Of a stretch of 64,000 nucleotides of DNA, positions 25,138 through 35,063 are shown in pieces. Under the pieces are notes generated by a model. That model was not told the DNA's origin and did not search any database. It worked only from the letters and a program-made list of their open reading frames with translations. How positions within the stretch are numbered: position 1 is the first letter of the stretch; each line of letters starts with the position of its first letter. This DNA is from Mesorhizobium sp. STM 4661 (GTDB taxonomy: Bacteria > Pseudomonadota > Alphaproteobacteria > Rhizobiales > Rhizobiaceae): assembly GCF_000359125.1 (NCBI RefSeq), contig NZ_CAAF010000054.1:34595-98594 (forward strand). The letters are read 5' to 3'. Made by a program: the position numbers and the translations under genes.

Positions 25138-25611
25138 ATGCCGCTGGACAGGATCGATATCGCCATTCTCGAGACATTGCAGAAGGATGGCCGGATACCC
25201 AATGCGGCACTTGCCGAGAAGGTCGGGCTGTCGCAGTCGGCCTGCTCGCGGCGGCTGGACAATCTGGAGAAATCCGGAACCATTCGCGGCTACCACGCCC
25301 GGCTCTCCAATGCCGCCCTTGGCCATCAGATGACCGCGATCGTGCATATATCGCTGTCGGGACAGTTCGAGAAGACGCTGTCGGATTTCGAGGCGGCGAT
25401 AAAGCGCTGCCCGAACGTGCTGTCCTGCCACCTTATGTCGGGCGAATACGACTACATCCTGCGCATCGCCGCCAAGGACCTTGTCGACTACGAGCGCATC
25501 CACAAGGAATGGCTGTCGGCCATGCCGCATGTGACGAAGATCAATTCGTCCTTCGCCTTGCGCGAGATCGTCGACCGGACGGCCATGGGGCTGAAGCCGG
25601 AGATGGCCTAG
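25138..25611 (+). CDS. Lrp/AsnC-family regulator (AldR-like)
   Basis: The 157-residue protein has an N-terminal HTH (DRIDIAILETLQKDGRIPN, then LAEKVGLSQSACSRRLDNLE) and a C-terminal RAM ligand domain (FEAAIKRCPNVLSCHLMSGE, then YDYILRIA). Lrp proteins form octamers and bind amino acids. Its divergent pairing with ald fits AldR, the activator of alanine dehydrogenase in Rhizobium. The ATG 25138 is chosen; the open frame extends far upstream but that is antisense to ald. Its stop overlaps the convergent 5-formyl-THF cyclo-ligase gene by a few bases. Confidence 0.88.
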   Translation: MPLDRIDIAILETLQKDGRIPNAALAEKVGLSQSACSRRLDNLEKSGTIRGYHARLSNAALGHQMTAIVHISLSGQFEKTLSDFEAAIKRCPNVLSCHLMSGEYDYILRIAAKDLVDYERIHKEWLSAMPHVTKINSSFALREIVDRTAMGLKPEMA

Positions 25612-26270
25612 GTTGTGAAGAATGCCTCTGTCACCACCCGGTCCATCGGAATGTCGTGCGGCTGCGGGTAGATGGTGGCGATGCGTTGCATCTCGTAGCC
25701 GACGCCGATGACCAATGGCTTGAACGGCATCGCCGCCAGTGTGCGGTCGAAGAAGCCGCCGCCATAGCCGAGGCGATAGCAACTGGGATCGATGCCGACG
25801 ATCGGCGAGATGACGATATCGGGCAGCACCGGATCGCCTTCTGCCGGAATTGGGATGTTCCAGACGCCTTTTTCCAGCCGGTCGCCCGCAGCGTAGGCGC
25901 GAAAAATAAGCGGCTGGCCTTTCTCGATGACGACGGGCAGCGCCGTGCGGCCGCCACGCGCGTTGATGGACGCCATCCACGGGCGCAGGTCCGGCTCGCC
26001 GCGGAACGGCCAGTAAAGGCTGACCATACGGCCGGCAATGTCGCCGATCACGGCGTCGATGCCTTCGGCGATGCGCTTTGACATTGCCGTTCGCGCGTCA
26101 GCCGGGACAGCAAGGCGGACCGCGATGAGGCGCTCGCGCTCGGCCTTGCGCCAGCGTCTTACGTCGGTCCAGTCGGACAGGGGCGCGCGGAATTCCGGAT
26201 CGAGCTCATGCATGAAGCAAGGCGGGGAGGCGTATTGCGCCGGACCTTCATCGTCGCGATCATTGACCAT
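25608..26270 (-). CDS. 5-formyltetrahydrofolate cyclo-ligase
   Basis: The 220-residue protein converts 5-formyl-THF to 5,10-methenyl-THF with ATP in one-carbon metabolism. It has KAERERLIAVRLAVP at the N-terminal basic substrate site, YWPFRGEPDLRPWM in the middle, and the signature GYGGGFFDRTLA near the ATP site. The first ~30 residues are poorly conserved, so a later start at MHELDPEF (residue 20) is possible. It is convergent with the Lrp gene and divergent from the NDH-2 locus. I looked for a 6S RNA upstream, as in some bacteria, and found none that I could recognise. Confidence 0.85.
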   Translation of the reverse strand: MVNDRDDEGPAQYASPPCFMHELDPEFRAPLSDWTDVRRWRKAERERLIAVRLAVPADARTAMSKRIAEGIDAVIGDIAGRMVSLYWPFRGEPDLRPWMASINARGGRTALPVVIEKGQPLIFRAYAAGDRLEKGVWNIPIPAEGDPVLPDIVISPIVGIDPSCYRLGYGGGFFDRTLAAMPFKPLVIGVGYEMQRIATIYPQPHDIPMDRVVTEAFFTT

Positions 26271-26326
26271 GCTTCACCCTCTGCGTGCTGTTTCGATTAG
26301 GCTATCTCAGGAGTGCGAGTTGCGGC

Positions 26327-26449
26327 ATGCGCATCGACGACATCAAGCGGCGAGTCCTGGGCAATCATCCGTGGTCTGGCGTTGTTGCACTGCACAAAAA
26401 TGCCTATATCACGCAGGGTGAAGTGCTCATCATGGGTGAAACGGGATGA
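26327..26449 (+). CDS. Possible 40-residue leader peptide before NDH-2
   Basis: A 40-codon frame from ATG 26327 (MRIDDIKRRVLGNHPWSGVV...) ends in an ATGA that overlaps the NDH-2 start codon, the usual sign of translational coupling. Its codon use matches neighbouring genes. AGGAG lies about 14 bases upstream, which is far. No family is recognised. It could be a coincidental open frame or a small protein. Confidence 0.35.
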   Translation: MRIDDIKRRVLGNHPWSGVVALHKNAYITQGEVLIMGETG

Positions 26450-27711
26450 ACCAGGCCAACCATCATGTCGTCGTTGTCGGCGCGGGTTTCGGCGGCCTCG
26501 AATTCACCCGCGCGCTTGCCGGCGCGCCGGTGCGCGTCACCATGATCGACAAGCGCAACCACCATCTCTTCCAGCCGCTGCTCTACCAGGTGGCGACCAC
26601 GGCACTGGCGACCTCGGAGGTCGCCTGGCCGATCCGCCATCTCCTGCGCAAGCGCAAGGACGTGACGACGCTGCTCGCCAATGTCAGCGGCGTCGACCGC
26701 GCCGGCAAACGCGTGCTGCTCGATGATGGCGGCACGGTCGACTACGACACGCTGGTGCTGGCCACCGGCGCCAGGCACGCCTATTTCGGCCATGACGAAT
26801 GGGAGCCGTTCGCACCCGGGCTGAAGACGCTGGAGGACGCCACGACAATTCGACGGCGCATGCTTCTGGCCTTCGAGCAGGCCGAGCGTGAAACCGATCC
26901 GGTCAAGCGCCAGGCGCTGCTGACGCTGGCGATTGTCGGCGGCGGACCGACCGGCGTGGAACTGGCCGGCACGATTGTCGAACTGGCGCACGACACGCTG
27001 CGCGGCGAATTCCGCAACATCGATACACGGCAGACACGTGTGGTGCTGATCGAGGCCGGCGAGCGCATCCTTCCCAATTTCGCGCCAGAACTTTCCGACT
27101 ACGCCAGGAAGGCGCTCGAGCGGCTCGGCGTCACGGTCGAACTCGGCCGGCCCGTCACGCGCTGCGATGCCGAGGGCGTTGTCTTCGGTGAAACGCAACT
27201 GCCGGCCAGGACAATCCTGTGGGCGGCAGGCGTCGCCGCTTCGCCGGCCGCCGAATGGCTGGGCGCGGCGGCGGACCGCGCGGGCAGGGTACTGGTCGAA
27301 CCCGACCTCACCGTGCCGGGAAGTCCTGAGATTTTCGTCATCGGCGACGCCGCGCACGTCCTGCGGCCGGATGGCCGCATGGTGCCCGGTGTGGCACCCG
27401 CCGCCAAGCAGCAGGGCAAGCATGTCGCGGCGACAGTCAAGGCCCGGCTTGCCGGCGACACCGCTCCACGTCCTTTCTGCTACAGGCATGACGGCGACCT
27501 GGCGACGATCGGCAAGCGCGCCGCCGCCATCGATTTCGGCTGGATGAAGCTCACCGGCCGGCTTGCCTGGTGGCTGTGGGGCTTCGCGCACATCTATTTC
27601 CTGATCGGCTTCCGTAACCGGCTAGCGGTTTCGCTTAGCTGGCTATGGATATATGCGACGGGTCAACGCAGCGCGCGGCTGATCACCCAGGGCGATGACG
27701 ACAAAGGCTGA
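26446..27711 (+). CDS. ndh: Type II NADH:quinone oxidoreductase
   Basis: The 421-residue flavoprotein oxidises NADH and passes electrons to quinone without pumping protons. It has the FAD loop VVVVGAGFGGLEF (8-20), the family block HHLFQPLLYQVAT, the NADH loop LAIVGGGPTGVELAG, and the C-terminal FAD/quinone region FVIGDAAH with PAAKQQGKHVA. The hydrophobic C terminus (AWWLWGFAHIYFLIGFRNR) is the membrane-binding amphipathic part found in bacterial NDH-2. It overlaps a small upstream open frame by ATGA and is followed directly by a cpdB remnant. Confidence 0.9.
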   Translation: MNQANHHVVVVGAGFGGLEFTRALAGAPVRVTMIDKRNHHLFQPLLYQVATTALATSEVAWPIRHLLRKRKDVTTLLANVSGVDRAGKRVLLDDGGTVDYDTLVLATGARHAYFGHDEWEPFAPGLKTLEDATTIRRRMLLAFEQAERETDPVKRQALLTLAIVGGGPTGVELAGTIVELAHDTLRGEFRNIDTRQTRVVLIEAGERILPNFAPELSDYARKALERLGVTVELGRPVTRCDAEGVVFGETQLPARTILWAAGVAASPAAEWLGAAADRAGRVLVEPDLTVPGSPEIFVIGDAAHVLRPDGRMVPGVAPAAKQQGKHVAATVKARLAGDTAPRPFCYRHDGDLATIGKRAAAIDFGWMKLTGRLAWWLWGFAHIYFLIGFRNRLAVSLSWLWIYATGQRSARLITQGDDDKG

Positions 27712-27738
27712 CCTCGCCGTTGCTGACAGCGGGTCGAC

Positions 27739-28668
27739 AACAAGAACAAGCCGACGGTCGAAGATGACAAGCGCGTCATCGCCGCGCTCGAGCAGGATCA
27801 TCAGGCGACGCTGGCCTATGTGCGCCGCCCCGTCGGCAAGACCTCTGCGCCGCTCTATTCCTATTTTGCGCTGGTCGCCGACGATCCGTCGGTACAGGTC
27901 GTCAGCCAGGCGCAGACCTGGTATCTGAAGGACATCCTCAAGAACACGCAGTGGAAGGACGTGCCGCTGCTGTCGGCGGCCGCACCCTTCAAGGCCGGCG
28001 GTCGCAACGGCGCCGACTACTATACCGACGTGCCGGTGGGCGATATCGCCATCAAGAACGTCGCCGACCTCTATCTCTACCCGAACACCGTCCGCGCCGT
28101 CGAAATCACCGGGGCGCAAGTCAAGGAATGGCTGGAAATGTCGGCCGGCATCTTCAACAGGATCGAGCCGGGCAAAACCGACCAGGCGCTGATCAACACC
28201 GATTTTCCGTCCTACAATTTCGACGTCATCGATGGCGTTACCTACAGGATCGACCTGTCGCAGCCGCCGAAATACGACGCCAAGGGTGGGTTGGCCAATG
28301 CCGGCTCGAACCGCATCGTCGACCTGATGTTTGACGGAAAACCGATTGATCCAGCAGGGAAATTCGTCGTCGCCACCAACAATTACCGCGCCGGCGGCGG
28401 CGGCAATTTCCCCGATATCAATGCCTCTAGGATCATCTATGAGGCGCCGGACACCAACCGCGACGTGATCGTGCGCTACATCGTCAGCGAGGGAACGATC
28501 AATCCGTCGGCGGACGGCAACTGGTCGTTTGCGCCGCTGCCTGGAACCAGCGTCGTGTTCGAGACCGGCGCCAGGGCGAAGGATTTTATCGGCGAGGTGA
28601 AGTCGCTGAAGATCGAACCCGCGGGCGAGGGCGAAGCGGGGTTTGCGAAATACCGCATCCTCCTCTAG
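27739..28668 (+). pseudogene. cpdB: C-terminal remnant of a 2',3'-cyclic-nucleotide phosphodiesterase/nucleotidase (CpdB)
   Basis: About 309 codons in one frame encode the C-terminal nucleotidase domain of CpdB: YFALVADDPSVQ, LSAAAPFKAGGRNGADYY, NVADLYLYPNTVRAVEITG, FDVIDGVTYRIDLSQPP and VATNNYRAGGGGNFP. These match the last half of the ~650-residue enzyme. The N-terminal metallophosphatase domain and signal peptide are missing. The homology starts abruptly about 28 bases after the NDH-2 stop, so a deletion probably joined the two. A GTG at 27820 could start a 282-residue product, but with no active-site metal domain it would not be an enzyme. Confidence 0.75.
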
Positions 28669-28698
28669 GCGGACCGAGCGGGCAAACGTCCGCTCGCA

Positions 28699-29970
28699 CT
28701 ATGCCTTGTAGACCACCTGGCGGACATCGATGTAGCTGGCGCGGAAGCCGGCTTCGCAATAGTGCAGGTAAAATTCCCAGAGCTTCTTGAAGCGATCGTC
28801 GAAACCGAGCGGAACGATCTTTTCCCATGACGCCCGGAAGCGGTGGCGCCATTCGGCGAGCGTGCGGGCATAGTCGTCCGGGAAGACGCGCTCGCGCAGA
28901 TGAGCAAGGCCATGGTCCTTGCCGAGCGCTTTCAGGATCGACGGCGTCGGCAGCATGCCGCCCGGGAAGACGTAGCGCTGGATGAAATCCGGACGGGCGC
29001 GATAGGTGTCGTAAGCAGCCTCGTTGATGGTGATGATCTGCAGACCGGCCGTTCCGCCGGGCTTCAGGCAAGTCTTCATCTTGCCGAAAAACACCGGCCA
29101 ATATTTTTCGCCGACCGCCTCGAACATCTCGATCGAGGCGATACGATCATAGGTGCCGGTCTCGTCGCGATAATCCTGCAGCTTGATGTCGACCTTGTCG
29201 GCCAGTCCCGCCTTCTGGATGCGCGCTTTGGCGAAATCGTGCTGCTCGCGGCTGATCGTCAAGCCGGTGACGCGGCAGCCGATCTCGCGCGCGGCGAATT
29301 CGGCAAAACCGCCCCAGCCGCAGCCGATCTCCAGCACATGGTCCTTCTTGCCAATTCCGGTATCCTTGGCCAGCGCACGGTATTTGGCGGCCTGCGCGCT
29401 TTCCAGATCGTTGGCGCCGGTCGCATAGAGCGCCGACGAATAGGTCATGCTCGGATCCAGCCATTCCCTGTAGAACGCATTGCCGAGGTCGTAATGCGCC
29501 GAGATGTTGCGCTTCGAACCCGAGCGGGTGTTCTCGTTGAACCAGTGGCGGATGCGCTGGACGGTGTTGATCAGCCAGCTGGCGCCGCCCGCGACACGCT
29601 CGCCGATGGCCGAGTTGACGACGAACAGTTCGAGGAAACTGGTGACGTCGGGGCTTTCCCAATCGCCGTCCATGTAGGATTCGGCAACGCCGATTGTGCC
29701 GCCGGTGAAGGCACGGGAAGGCAAGCGCCAGTTCTTCAGCACCAGCTCGGCGTCCGGACCAGGCCCCTTGCCGCCGACGAGGACGGCGCGGCCGTCCGGC
29801 ATCCTCACCTTGAGCGAACCGCGCGGCAGGTTCATCGCCGCCGACAGCACCATGCGCGCCTTGGCCGGCAGGCCTTTGACGATTTCGGCGAAATTGACTT
29901 CGTCCAACCTGACCGCGTCGCCCAATGCAACGCCGCCCAATACAGCGCCCTTGTGTTCCTTATAAGCCAT
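28699..29970 (-). CDS. cfa: Cyclopropane-fatty-acyl-phospholipid synthase
   Basis: The 423-residue protein adds a methylene from S-adenosylmethionine across double bonds of membrane lipid acyl chains. The SAM-binding domain starts with NISAHYDLGNAFYREWLDPSMTYSSALY and has VLEIGCGWGGFAEFA (motif I). RIASIEMFEAVGEKYW and FIQRYVFPGGMLPTP are CFA-specific. The N-terminal ~120 residues form the lipid-binding part. The start at 29970 is at MAYKEHKG. It is convergent with the cpdB remnant; the gap contains a short GAGCGG/CCGCTC hairpin. A closely related alternative is tuberculostearic-type methyltransferase; CFA is more likely. Confidence 0.9.
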   Translation of the reverse strand: MAYKEHKGAVLGGVALGDAVRLDEVNFAEIVKGLPAKARMVLSAAMNLPRGSLKVRMPDGRAVLVGGKGPGPDAELVLKNWRLPSRAFTGGTIGVAESYMDGDWESPDVTSFLELFVVNSAIGERVAGGASWLINTVQRIRHWFNENTRSGSKRNISAHYDLGNAFYREWLDPSMTYSSALYATGANDLESAQAAKYRALAKDTGIGKKDHVLEIGCGWGGFAEFAAREIGCRVTGLTISREQHDFAKARIQKAGLADKVDIKLQDYRDETGTYDRIASIEMFEAVGEKYWPVFFGKMKTCLKPGGTAGLQIITINEAAYDTYRARPDFIQRYVFPGGMLPTPSILKALGKDHGLAHLRERVFPDDYARTLAEWRHRFRASWEKIVPLGFDDRFKKLWEFYLHYCEAGFRASYIDVRQVVYKA

Positions 29971-30209
29971 GTCATGCCCCCGGACTTCTGCGCAACCAGC
30001 GTAAAAATGCCGGTTTCAACACTCTCGCAGTTCATTCGCCAGGTTCGAACGTCGCCCCCTGATGAATCCCGCCGCAATCTTTCACGTCATCAAAGGGAAC
30101 TTCAAGAGCAAAGCGGACGCATATTAGCGGAAAGATGTTGGGGAAGGGCGCCGGCCAGCATCGGAATCACTCTGGCTGCGGCAGCCGCTCTCATGCGATA
30201 GTTTTAGCC

Positions 30210-30344
30210 ATGCGTTATGTCATCGTCATCGCCGCCGTTACCTTCTTCCTCATCTGGGACGGGATCTACAATCAGGGCCGCTATCTCGACTACACCGTCA
30301 GGGAGATAACGCGCGTCGTGAACTACGCCACCAGCTTGGTCTAG
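30210..30344 (+). CDS. Small single-span membrane protein
   Basis: A 44-residue frame encodes MRYVIVIAAVTFFLIWDGIY followed by NQGRYLDYTVREITRVVNYAT. The first 18 residues form a membrane span with charged ends outside. It is too short for homology-based naming; rhizobial genomes contain similar one-span proteins. There is no strong ribosome site. It is on its own, upstream of the Dabb-like gene. Confidence 0.5.
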   Translation: MRYVIVIAAVTFFLIWDGIYNQGRYLDYTVREITRVVNYATSLV

Positions 30345-30449
30345 GGTTTCTTTCCCCGCGCGACATGGTGCCGGCGCGACATCGTTGCCGGTTGACGCGA
30401 TCGTTTTGCCCGCACAAAACACGCCTGCATATCGATCGAGGAGGCTGGT

Positions 30450-30746
30450 TTGATCCGGCATATCGTTTTCTTCAGCGCGCGCGACAAAGAGGATGTGGAG
30501 GCCGTACGCACTGGCTTGCTGGCACTGGGCAAGATACCCCATTCCCGCTTTTTCGAGGTGACGCTCAACACCAAGGTCGACCCGCTCTCGGACGAAATCG
30601 ATGTGGTCGTCTATGCCGAGTTCGAGGATGAAGCCGCACTTGCCGCCTATAAGGCGCATCCTCTCTATGCCGAGACGACCAGCCAGGTCAGGCCGTTGCG
30701 CGAATTGCGTTATTCGGCCGACGTGGTGGCGGCGGCAAGCGGCTGA
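30450..30746 (+). CDS. Dabb (stress-responsive alpha/beta-barrel) domain protein
   Basis: The 98-residue protein is a small ferredoxin-like dimeric alpha/beta barrel (MIRHIVFFSARDKEDVEAVR, then HSRFFEVTLNT and EFEDEAALAAYKAHPLYAE). Dabb proteins include enzymes and stress-related proteins; the activity here is unknown. It starts at TTG 30450 with GAGGAGG six bases upstream, which decides the start. The VOC-domain gene and kdsA follow on the same strand. Confidence 0.7.
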   Translation: MIRHIVFFSARDKEDVEAVRTGLLALGKIPHSRFFEVTLNTKVDPLSDEIDVVVYAEFEDEAALAAYKAHPLYAETTSQVRPLRELRYSADVVAAASG

Positions 30747-30788
30747 AACGCTTGAACCGTCTCCCGGAATGATGCACACCGCGCCGGC

Positions 30789-31667
30789 ATGACCGAGACG
30801 ACGCCCGCTCATCCGCTTGACCATCTTGTGCTGCCGACCGCGAACCTCGACACGGCGCGGGCGCGGCTGGTCTCGCTTGGCTTTGTCGTGGCGCCGACCG
30901 GCATCCATCCTTTCGGAACGGAAAACTGCTGCGTCTTCCTTGGAGACGGCACCTATCTCGAGCCGCTCGCGGTAGGCGACGCGCAAGCGGCGGCGCGGGC
31001 GATCGCGGAGGGAAATGTCTTCGTCGCGCGCGATCGCGCCTATCGCAACCGATGCGGCGAGGAGGGATTTTCGGCAATGGTGCTCAGCACCGGCAATGCC
31101 GATGCCGATCACGCGCGCTATGTCGAAGCAGGCCTGTCGGCGGGCGACGTGCTGAGCTTTTCGCGTGCCTTTGCCGACACCGCGGGAAAGAGCGACATGG
31201 CATCGTTCAAACTGGCCTTCGCCTCTGGAACCGGGGCGACGGACGCGTTGCTGTTTGCCTGTGAGCGGATCAACGCGCCGAAAGTGGACCGCACCGCGCT
31301 GCAAACCCATGCCAATGGCGCAACCGGCATCATCGAAGTCGTGGCGGTCAGCGACAGGCCATCCAGTCAGCGCCGATTGTTTGCGGTCGCGGCGGATACG
31401 GAGGAGGGCGCTGCGTTTCGCTTGCCGAACGCGAGTTTGACCTTGCTTCAGCCCGCTGCGTTCGAAACGCGTTTCGGCCTGCCTGCCGGTGCGCCGTCAG
31501 AACTCCGCTTCGCAGGGTTAGTTTTTTCGGTTCACCGCGCCGACACCGTCGCAAAGCTCCTTGCAGCCAATTGCGTCGCACACGACATAGACGGCAATGA
31601 TAATGATATTGTCGTACGGCCGGCGCCCGGACAGGGTGCGGTTTTCATTTTCCGGGAGATCCCATGA
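30789..31667 (+). CDS. VOC-superfamily (glyoxalase-like) protein
   Basis: The 292-residue protein starts with a glyoxalase/bleomycin-resistance-like half (PLDHLVLPTANLDTARARLV, then GFVVAPTGIHPFGTENCCVF) and has a second, weaker repeat beginning about 146. The metal ligands His11 and Glu57-like residues of the first half are present. The substrate is not known. Its stop overlaps the kdsA ATG (ATGA), so kdsA is translationally coupled to it; whether it takes part in LPS synthesis is unclear. Confidence 0.65.
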   Translation: MTETTPAHPLDHLVLPTANLDTARARLVSLGFVVAPTGIHPFGTENCCVFLGDGTYLEPLAVGDAQAAARAIAEGNVFVARDRAYRNRCGEEGFSAMVLSTGNADADHARYVEAGLSAGDVLSFSRAFADTAGKSDMASFKLAFASGTGATDALLFACERINAPKVDRTALQTHANGATGIIEVVAVSDRPSSQRRLFAVAADTEEGAAFRLPNASLTLLQPAAFETRFGLPAGAPSELRFAGLVFSVHRADTVAKLLAANCVAHDIDGNDNDIVVRPAPGQGAVFIFREIP

Positions 31668-32506
31668 GCAAGCCCTTGGCCCCCAATTCGTCGGTAACCG
31701 TCGGCAATGTCGTCTTCGACAACAACGCGGCCTTGGCGCTGATCGCCGGCCCGTGCCAATTTGAATCGCGCCAGCATGCTTTCGACATGGCCGGCGCGCT
31801 GAAGGAGCTTACCGGCAAGCTCGGCATCGGGCTCGTCTACAAGACCAGCTACGACAAGGCCAACCGCACCTCGCTGTCGGCGACGCGCGGTGCAGGCATG
31901 GAGGCAGCACTTCCCGTCTTCGACGAACTGCGCAAAACGTTCTCGCTCCCCGTTCTGACCGATGTCCACACAGAAGAACAGTGCTCGATCGTCGCGCCGC
32001 ATGTCGACGTTCTGCAGATACCGGCTTTCCTGTCGCGCCAGACCGACATGCTGGTCGCCGCCGCCAGGACGGGCAAGGTGATCAATGTCAAGAAGGGACA
32101 GTTCCTTGCTCCATGGGACATGAAGAACGTCGTGGCCAAGATCACTGGTTCGGGCAATGCCAACGTGTTGACGACCGAGCGCGGCTCGTCCTTCGGCTAC
32201 AACACGCTGGTGTCCGACATGCGTGCCTTGCCTGTTATGGCCGAGATCGGCGCGCCGGTGATTTTCGACGCCACGCATTCGGTGCAGCAGCCGGGCGGGC
32301 AGGGCGGTTCCTCTGGTGGTGAGCGTCGCTTTGTCGAGACGCTGGCGCGCGCCGCGGTCGCGGTCGGCGTTGCCGGCGTCTTCATCGAGACCCACCAGGA
32401 TCCCGACAATTCAACCTCTTCCGATGGCCCGAACATGGTGCCTCTGAAGGACATGCCGGCACTGCTCGAAAGGCTGATGGCGTTCGATCGAATCGCCAAG
32501 GGTTGA
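31664..32506 (+). CDS. kdsA: 3-deoxy-8-phosphooctulonate synthase
   Basis: The 280-residue enzyme joins phosphoenolpyruvate and arabinose-5-phosphate to give KDO-8-phosphate for LPS inner core. It has LIAGPCQFESRQHAFDMA (28-45), YKTSYDKANRTSL, LPVLTDVHTEEQC, KKGQFLAPWDMKNVV and IFIETHQDPDNSTSSDGPN-type metal/substrate motifs. This is the usual length. A type II (metal-dependent) enzyme is suggested, but the Asn/Cys position is not decisive here. It is in the conserved block leading to dodecin and enolase. Confidence 0.93.
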   Translation: MSKPLAPNSSVTVGNVVFDNNAALALIAGPCQFESRQHAFDMAGALKELTGKLGIGLVYKTSYDKANRTSLSATRGAGMEAALPVFDELRKTFSLPVLTDVHTEEQCSIVAPHVDVLQIPAFLSRQTDMLVAAARTGKVINVKKGQFLAPWDMKNVVAKITGSGNANVLTTERGSSFGYNTLVSDMRALPVMAEIGAPVIFDATHSVQQPGGQGGSSGGERRFVETLARAAVAVGVAGVFIETHQDPDNSTSSDGPNMVPLKDMPALLERLMAFDRIAKG

Positions 32507-32581
32507 AACGCACGCGCTTGTGGTCCGCAAGAGCCGGCTGTACGCTTGCCCGGCAAATGAGCACCTTGGCAGGAGGAAGCC

Positions 32582-32785
32582 ATGTCCGTCGCCCGCGTCA
32601 CCGAGATCACATCATCGTCGAAGAAGAGCTTTCAGGACGCCATCGAAAAGGGAATTGCGCGCGCCTCGAAGACCCTGAAGAATGTCGAAGGCGCCTGGAT
32701 TCAGGACCAGAAGATCGTCGTTGAGGACGGCAACATCGCGGCCTACCGCGTCAACATGAAGGTCACCTTCATCCTCGCGGAGTAG
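32582..32785 (+). CDS. Dodecin family flavin-binding protein
   Basis: The 67-residue protein MSVARVTEITSSSKKSFQDA... matches dodecins, small hollow dodecamers that store riboflavin or FMN. SFQDAIEKGIARASKTLKNV is the helix and KIVVEDGNIAAYRVNMKVTF the strands, with Trp in EGAWIQ at the flavin site. TTGGCAGGAGGAAGCC upstream gives a good ribosome site. It is downstream of kdsA but 75 bases away; cotranscription is possible. Confidence 0.88.
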   Translation: MSVARVTEITSSSKKSFQDAIEKGIARASKTLKNVEGAWIQDQKIVVEDGNIAAYRVNMKVTFILAE

Positions 32786-32871
32786 CCGGTCGGAGATCAA
32801 AGAAAGTCTGGAACCTTCGTCCGCCCCCCTCATTGTCAACGCATGGCGTCAACAACAGAGAGGAGCACACC

Positions 32872-33237
32872 ATGACGACCCAGACTGGACACACCGAAGC
32901 CATTGCCGCTTCGCGAGTCATCGGCACGTCGGTCTACAATACCGAAGGCAAGCATATCGGCAGCATCGAGGACGTCATGCTTGACAAGACGTCGAACGGC
33001 ATCATGTTCGCGGTGATCGGCTTTGGCGGATTTCTTGGCATCGGCGAGAAATACCACGCCATTCCGTGGGCGAGCCTCGACTATGATGAGGACAAGGGCG
33101 GTTACGTCGTGCCCTTCACCAAGGAGCAGCTAACAGCCGCTCCCGCCTATTCGATCAACGAACTGGCAGGCTCAGACGGCGAGGCCGCGCGCGACGCGTC
33201 ATACAATTACTACAAGGTCGAGCCTTACTGGCACTGA
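32872..33237 (+). CDS. PRC-barrel domain protein
   Basis: The 121-residue protein is mostly one PRC-barrel: ASRVIGTSVYNTEGKHIGSI, then EDVMLDKTSNGIMFAVIGFG and KYHAIPWASLDYDEDKGGY. Such domains occur in RimM and photosystem proteins and as small stress-related proteins in rhizobia. ATG 32872 has GAGAGGAGC upstream and is preferred over a GTG-type start at 32833. A perfect terminator follows at 33261. Confidence 0.8.
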   Translation: MTTQTGHTEAIAASRVIGTSVYNTEGKHIGSIEDVMLDKTSNGIMFAVIGFGGFLGIGEKYHAIPWASLDYDEDKGGYVVPFTKEQLTAAPAYSINELAGSDGEAARDASYNYYKVEPYWH

Positions 33238-33260
33238 CCCGACGCAAGTATGCTGGAATC

Positions 33261-33291
33261 GGAAAGGCCCCCGTCAACCGGGGGCCTTTCC
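33261..33291 (+). terminator. Strong terminator between the PRC-barrel gene and the small lipoprotein gene
   Basis: GGAAAGGCCCCCG and CGGGGGCCTTTCC form a perfect 13-bp stem with loop TCAAC. As it is symmetrical it can work for both convergent genes; the plus strand has no long T run after it. Confidence 0.75.
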
Positions 33292-33305
33292 ATATGCGGC
33301 GGAAA

Positions 33306-33428
33306 CTATTCCGCAATTTGCAGGGCCGGCAACGGTGACGATCCCTGCTGGGGCTGCTGATTGTCGCATGACGTCAGGAACGCAGCTGCAATCAGGAACA
33401 AACTCACGATACCGCTCAACTGGGACAT
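33306..33428 (-). CDS. Small lipoprotein (entericidin-like)
   Basis: The 40-residue product has a hydrophobic signal (GIVSLFLIAAAFLTSC) with lipobox LTSC at about 16-20 and a short polar tail rich in Gln and Pro. It should be lipid-modified and anchored in the membrane. The start has AGGAGG upstream on the minus strand. Entericidin-like lipoproteins are frequent in these bacteria; no toxin partner is visible. Confidence 0.6.
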   Translation of the reverse strand: MSQLSGIVSLFLIAAAFLTSCDNQQPQQGSSPLPALQIAE

Positions 33429-33636
33429 GGCGAAACTCCTCCTGTTTCGCCCCGCGCAAACGCGACCATAAACGAGAACCAAGCCAGCCGCGCATGACTT
33501 ATGATGACAGCGATTTGCGCTTCGTGAATCGGCTGGGAAAGCGGCGCGGCAATATTTGCGAACGCCCCGATTGCCTTTTGCGGCACTTTGGCTAAGACGT
33601 GCGCGACGCTTCGTCAGATCAATCGGGGACATTGCA

Positions 33637-34911
<1,275 letters not shown>

Positions 34912-34934
34912 TCCGAAAGATATGGCCGGAAACG

Positions 34935-34961
34935 AAAGGGCGGGCCATTCCCGCCCTTTTT
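34935..34961 (+). terminator. Rho-independent terminator after eno
   Basis: AAAGGGCGGG pairs with CCCGCCCTTT around CCATT, followed by TT. It lies 23 bases after the enolase stop. Confidence 0.85.
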
Positions 34962-35063
34962 GTTTTCAACACCCCAAATCCGGGCATCCGTAACCGTCCA
35001 TTAAGCACAATCGGGCGAAAATGGACGCTGCCGTTTGAATAGGCGGCCGCGAGGATTGGGACG

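Noticed and set aside
26271..26326. 6S RNA upstream of the 5-formyl-THF cyclo-ligase gene
   Set aside because: Some bacteria have this order, but I found no long irregular hairpin with a central bubble here.
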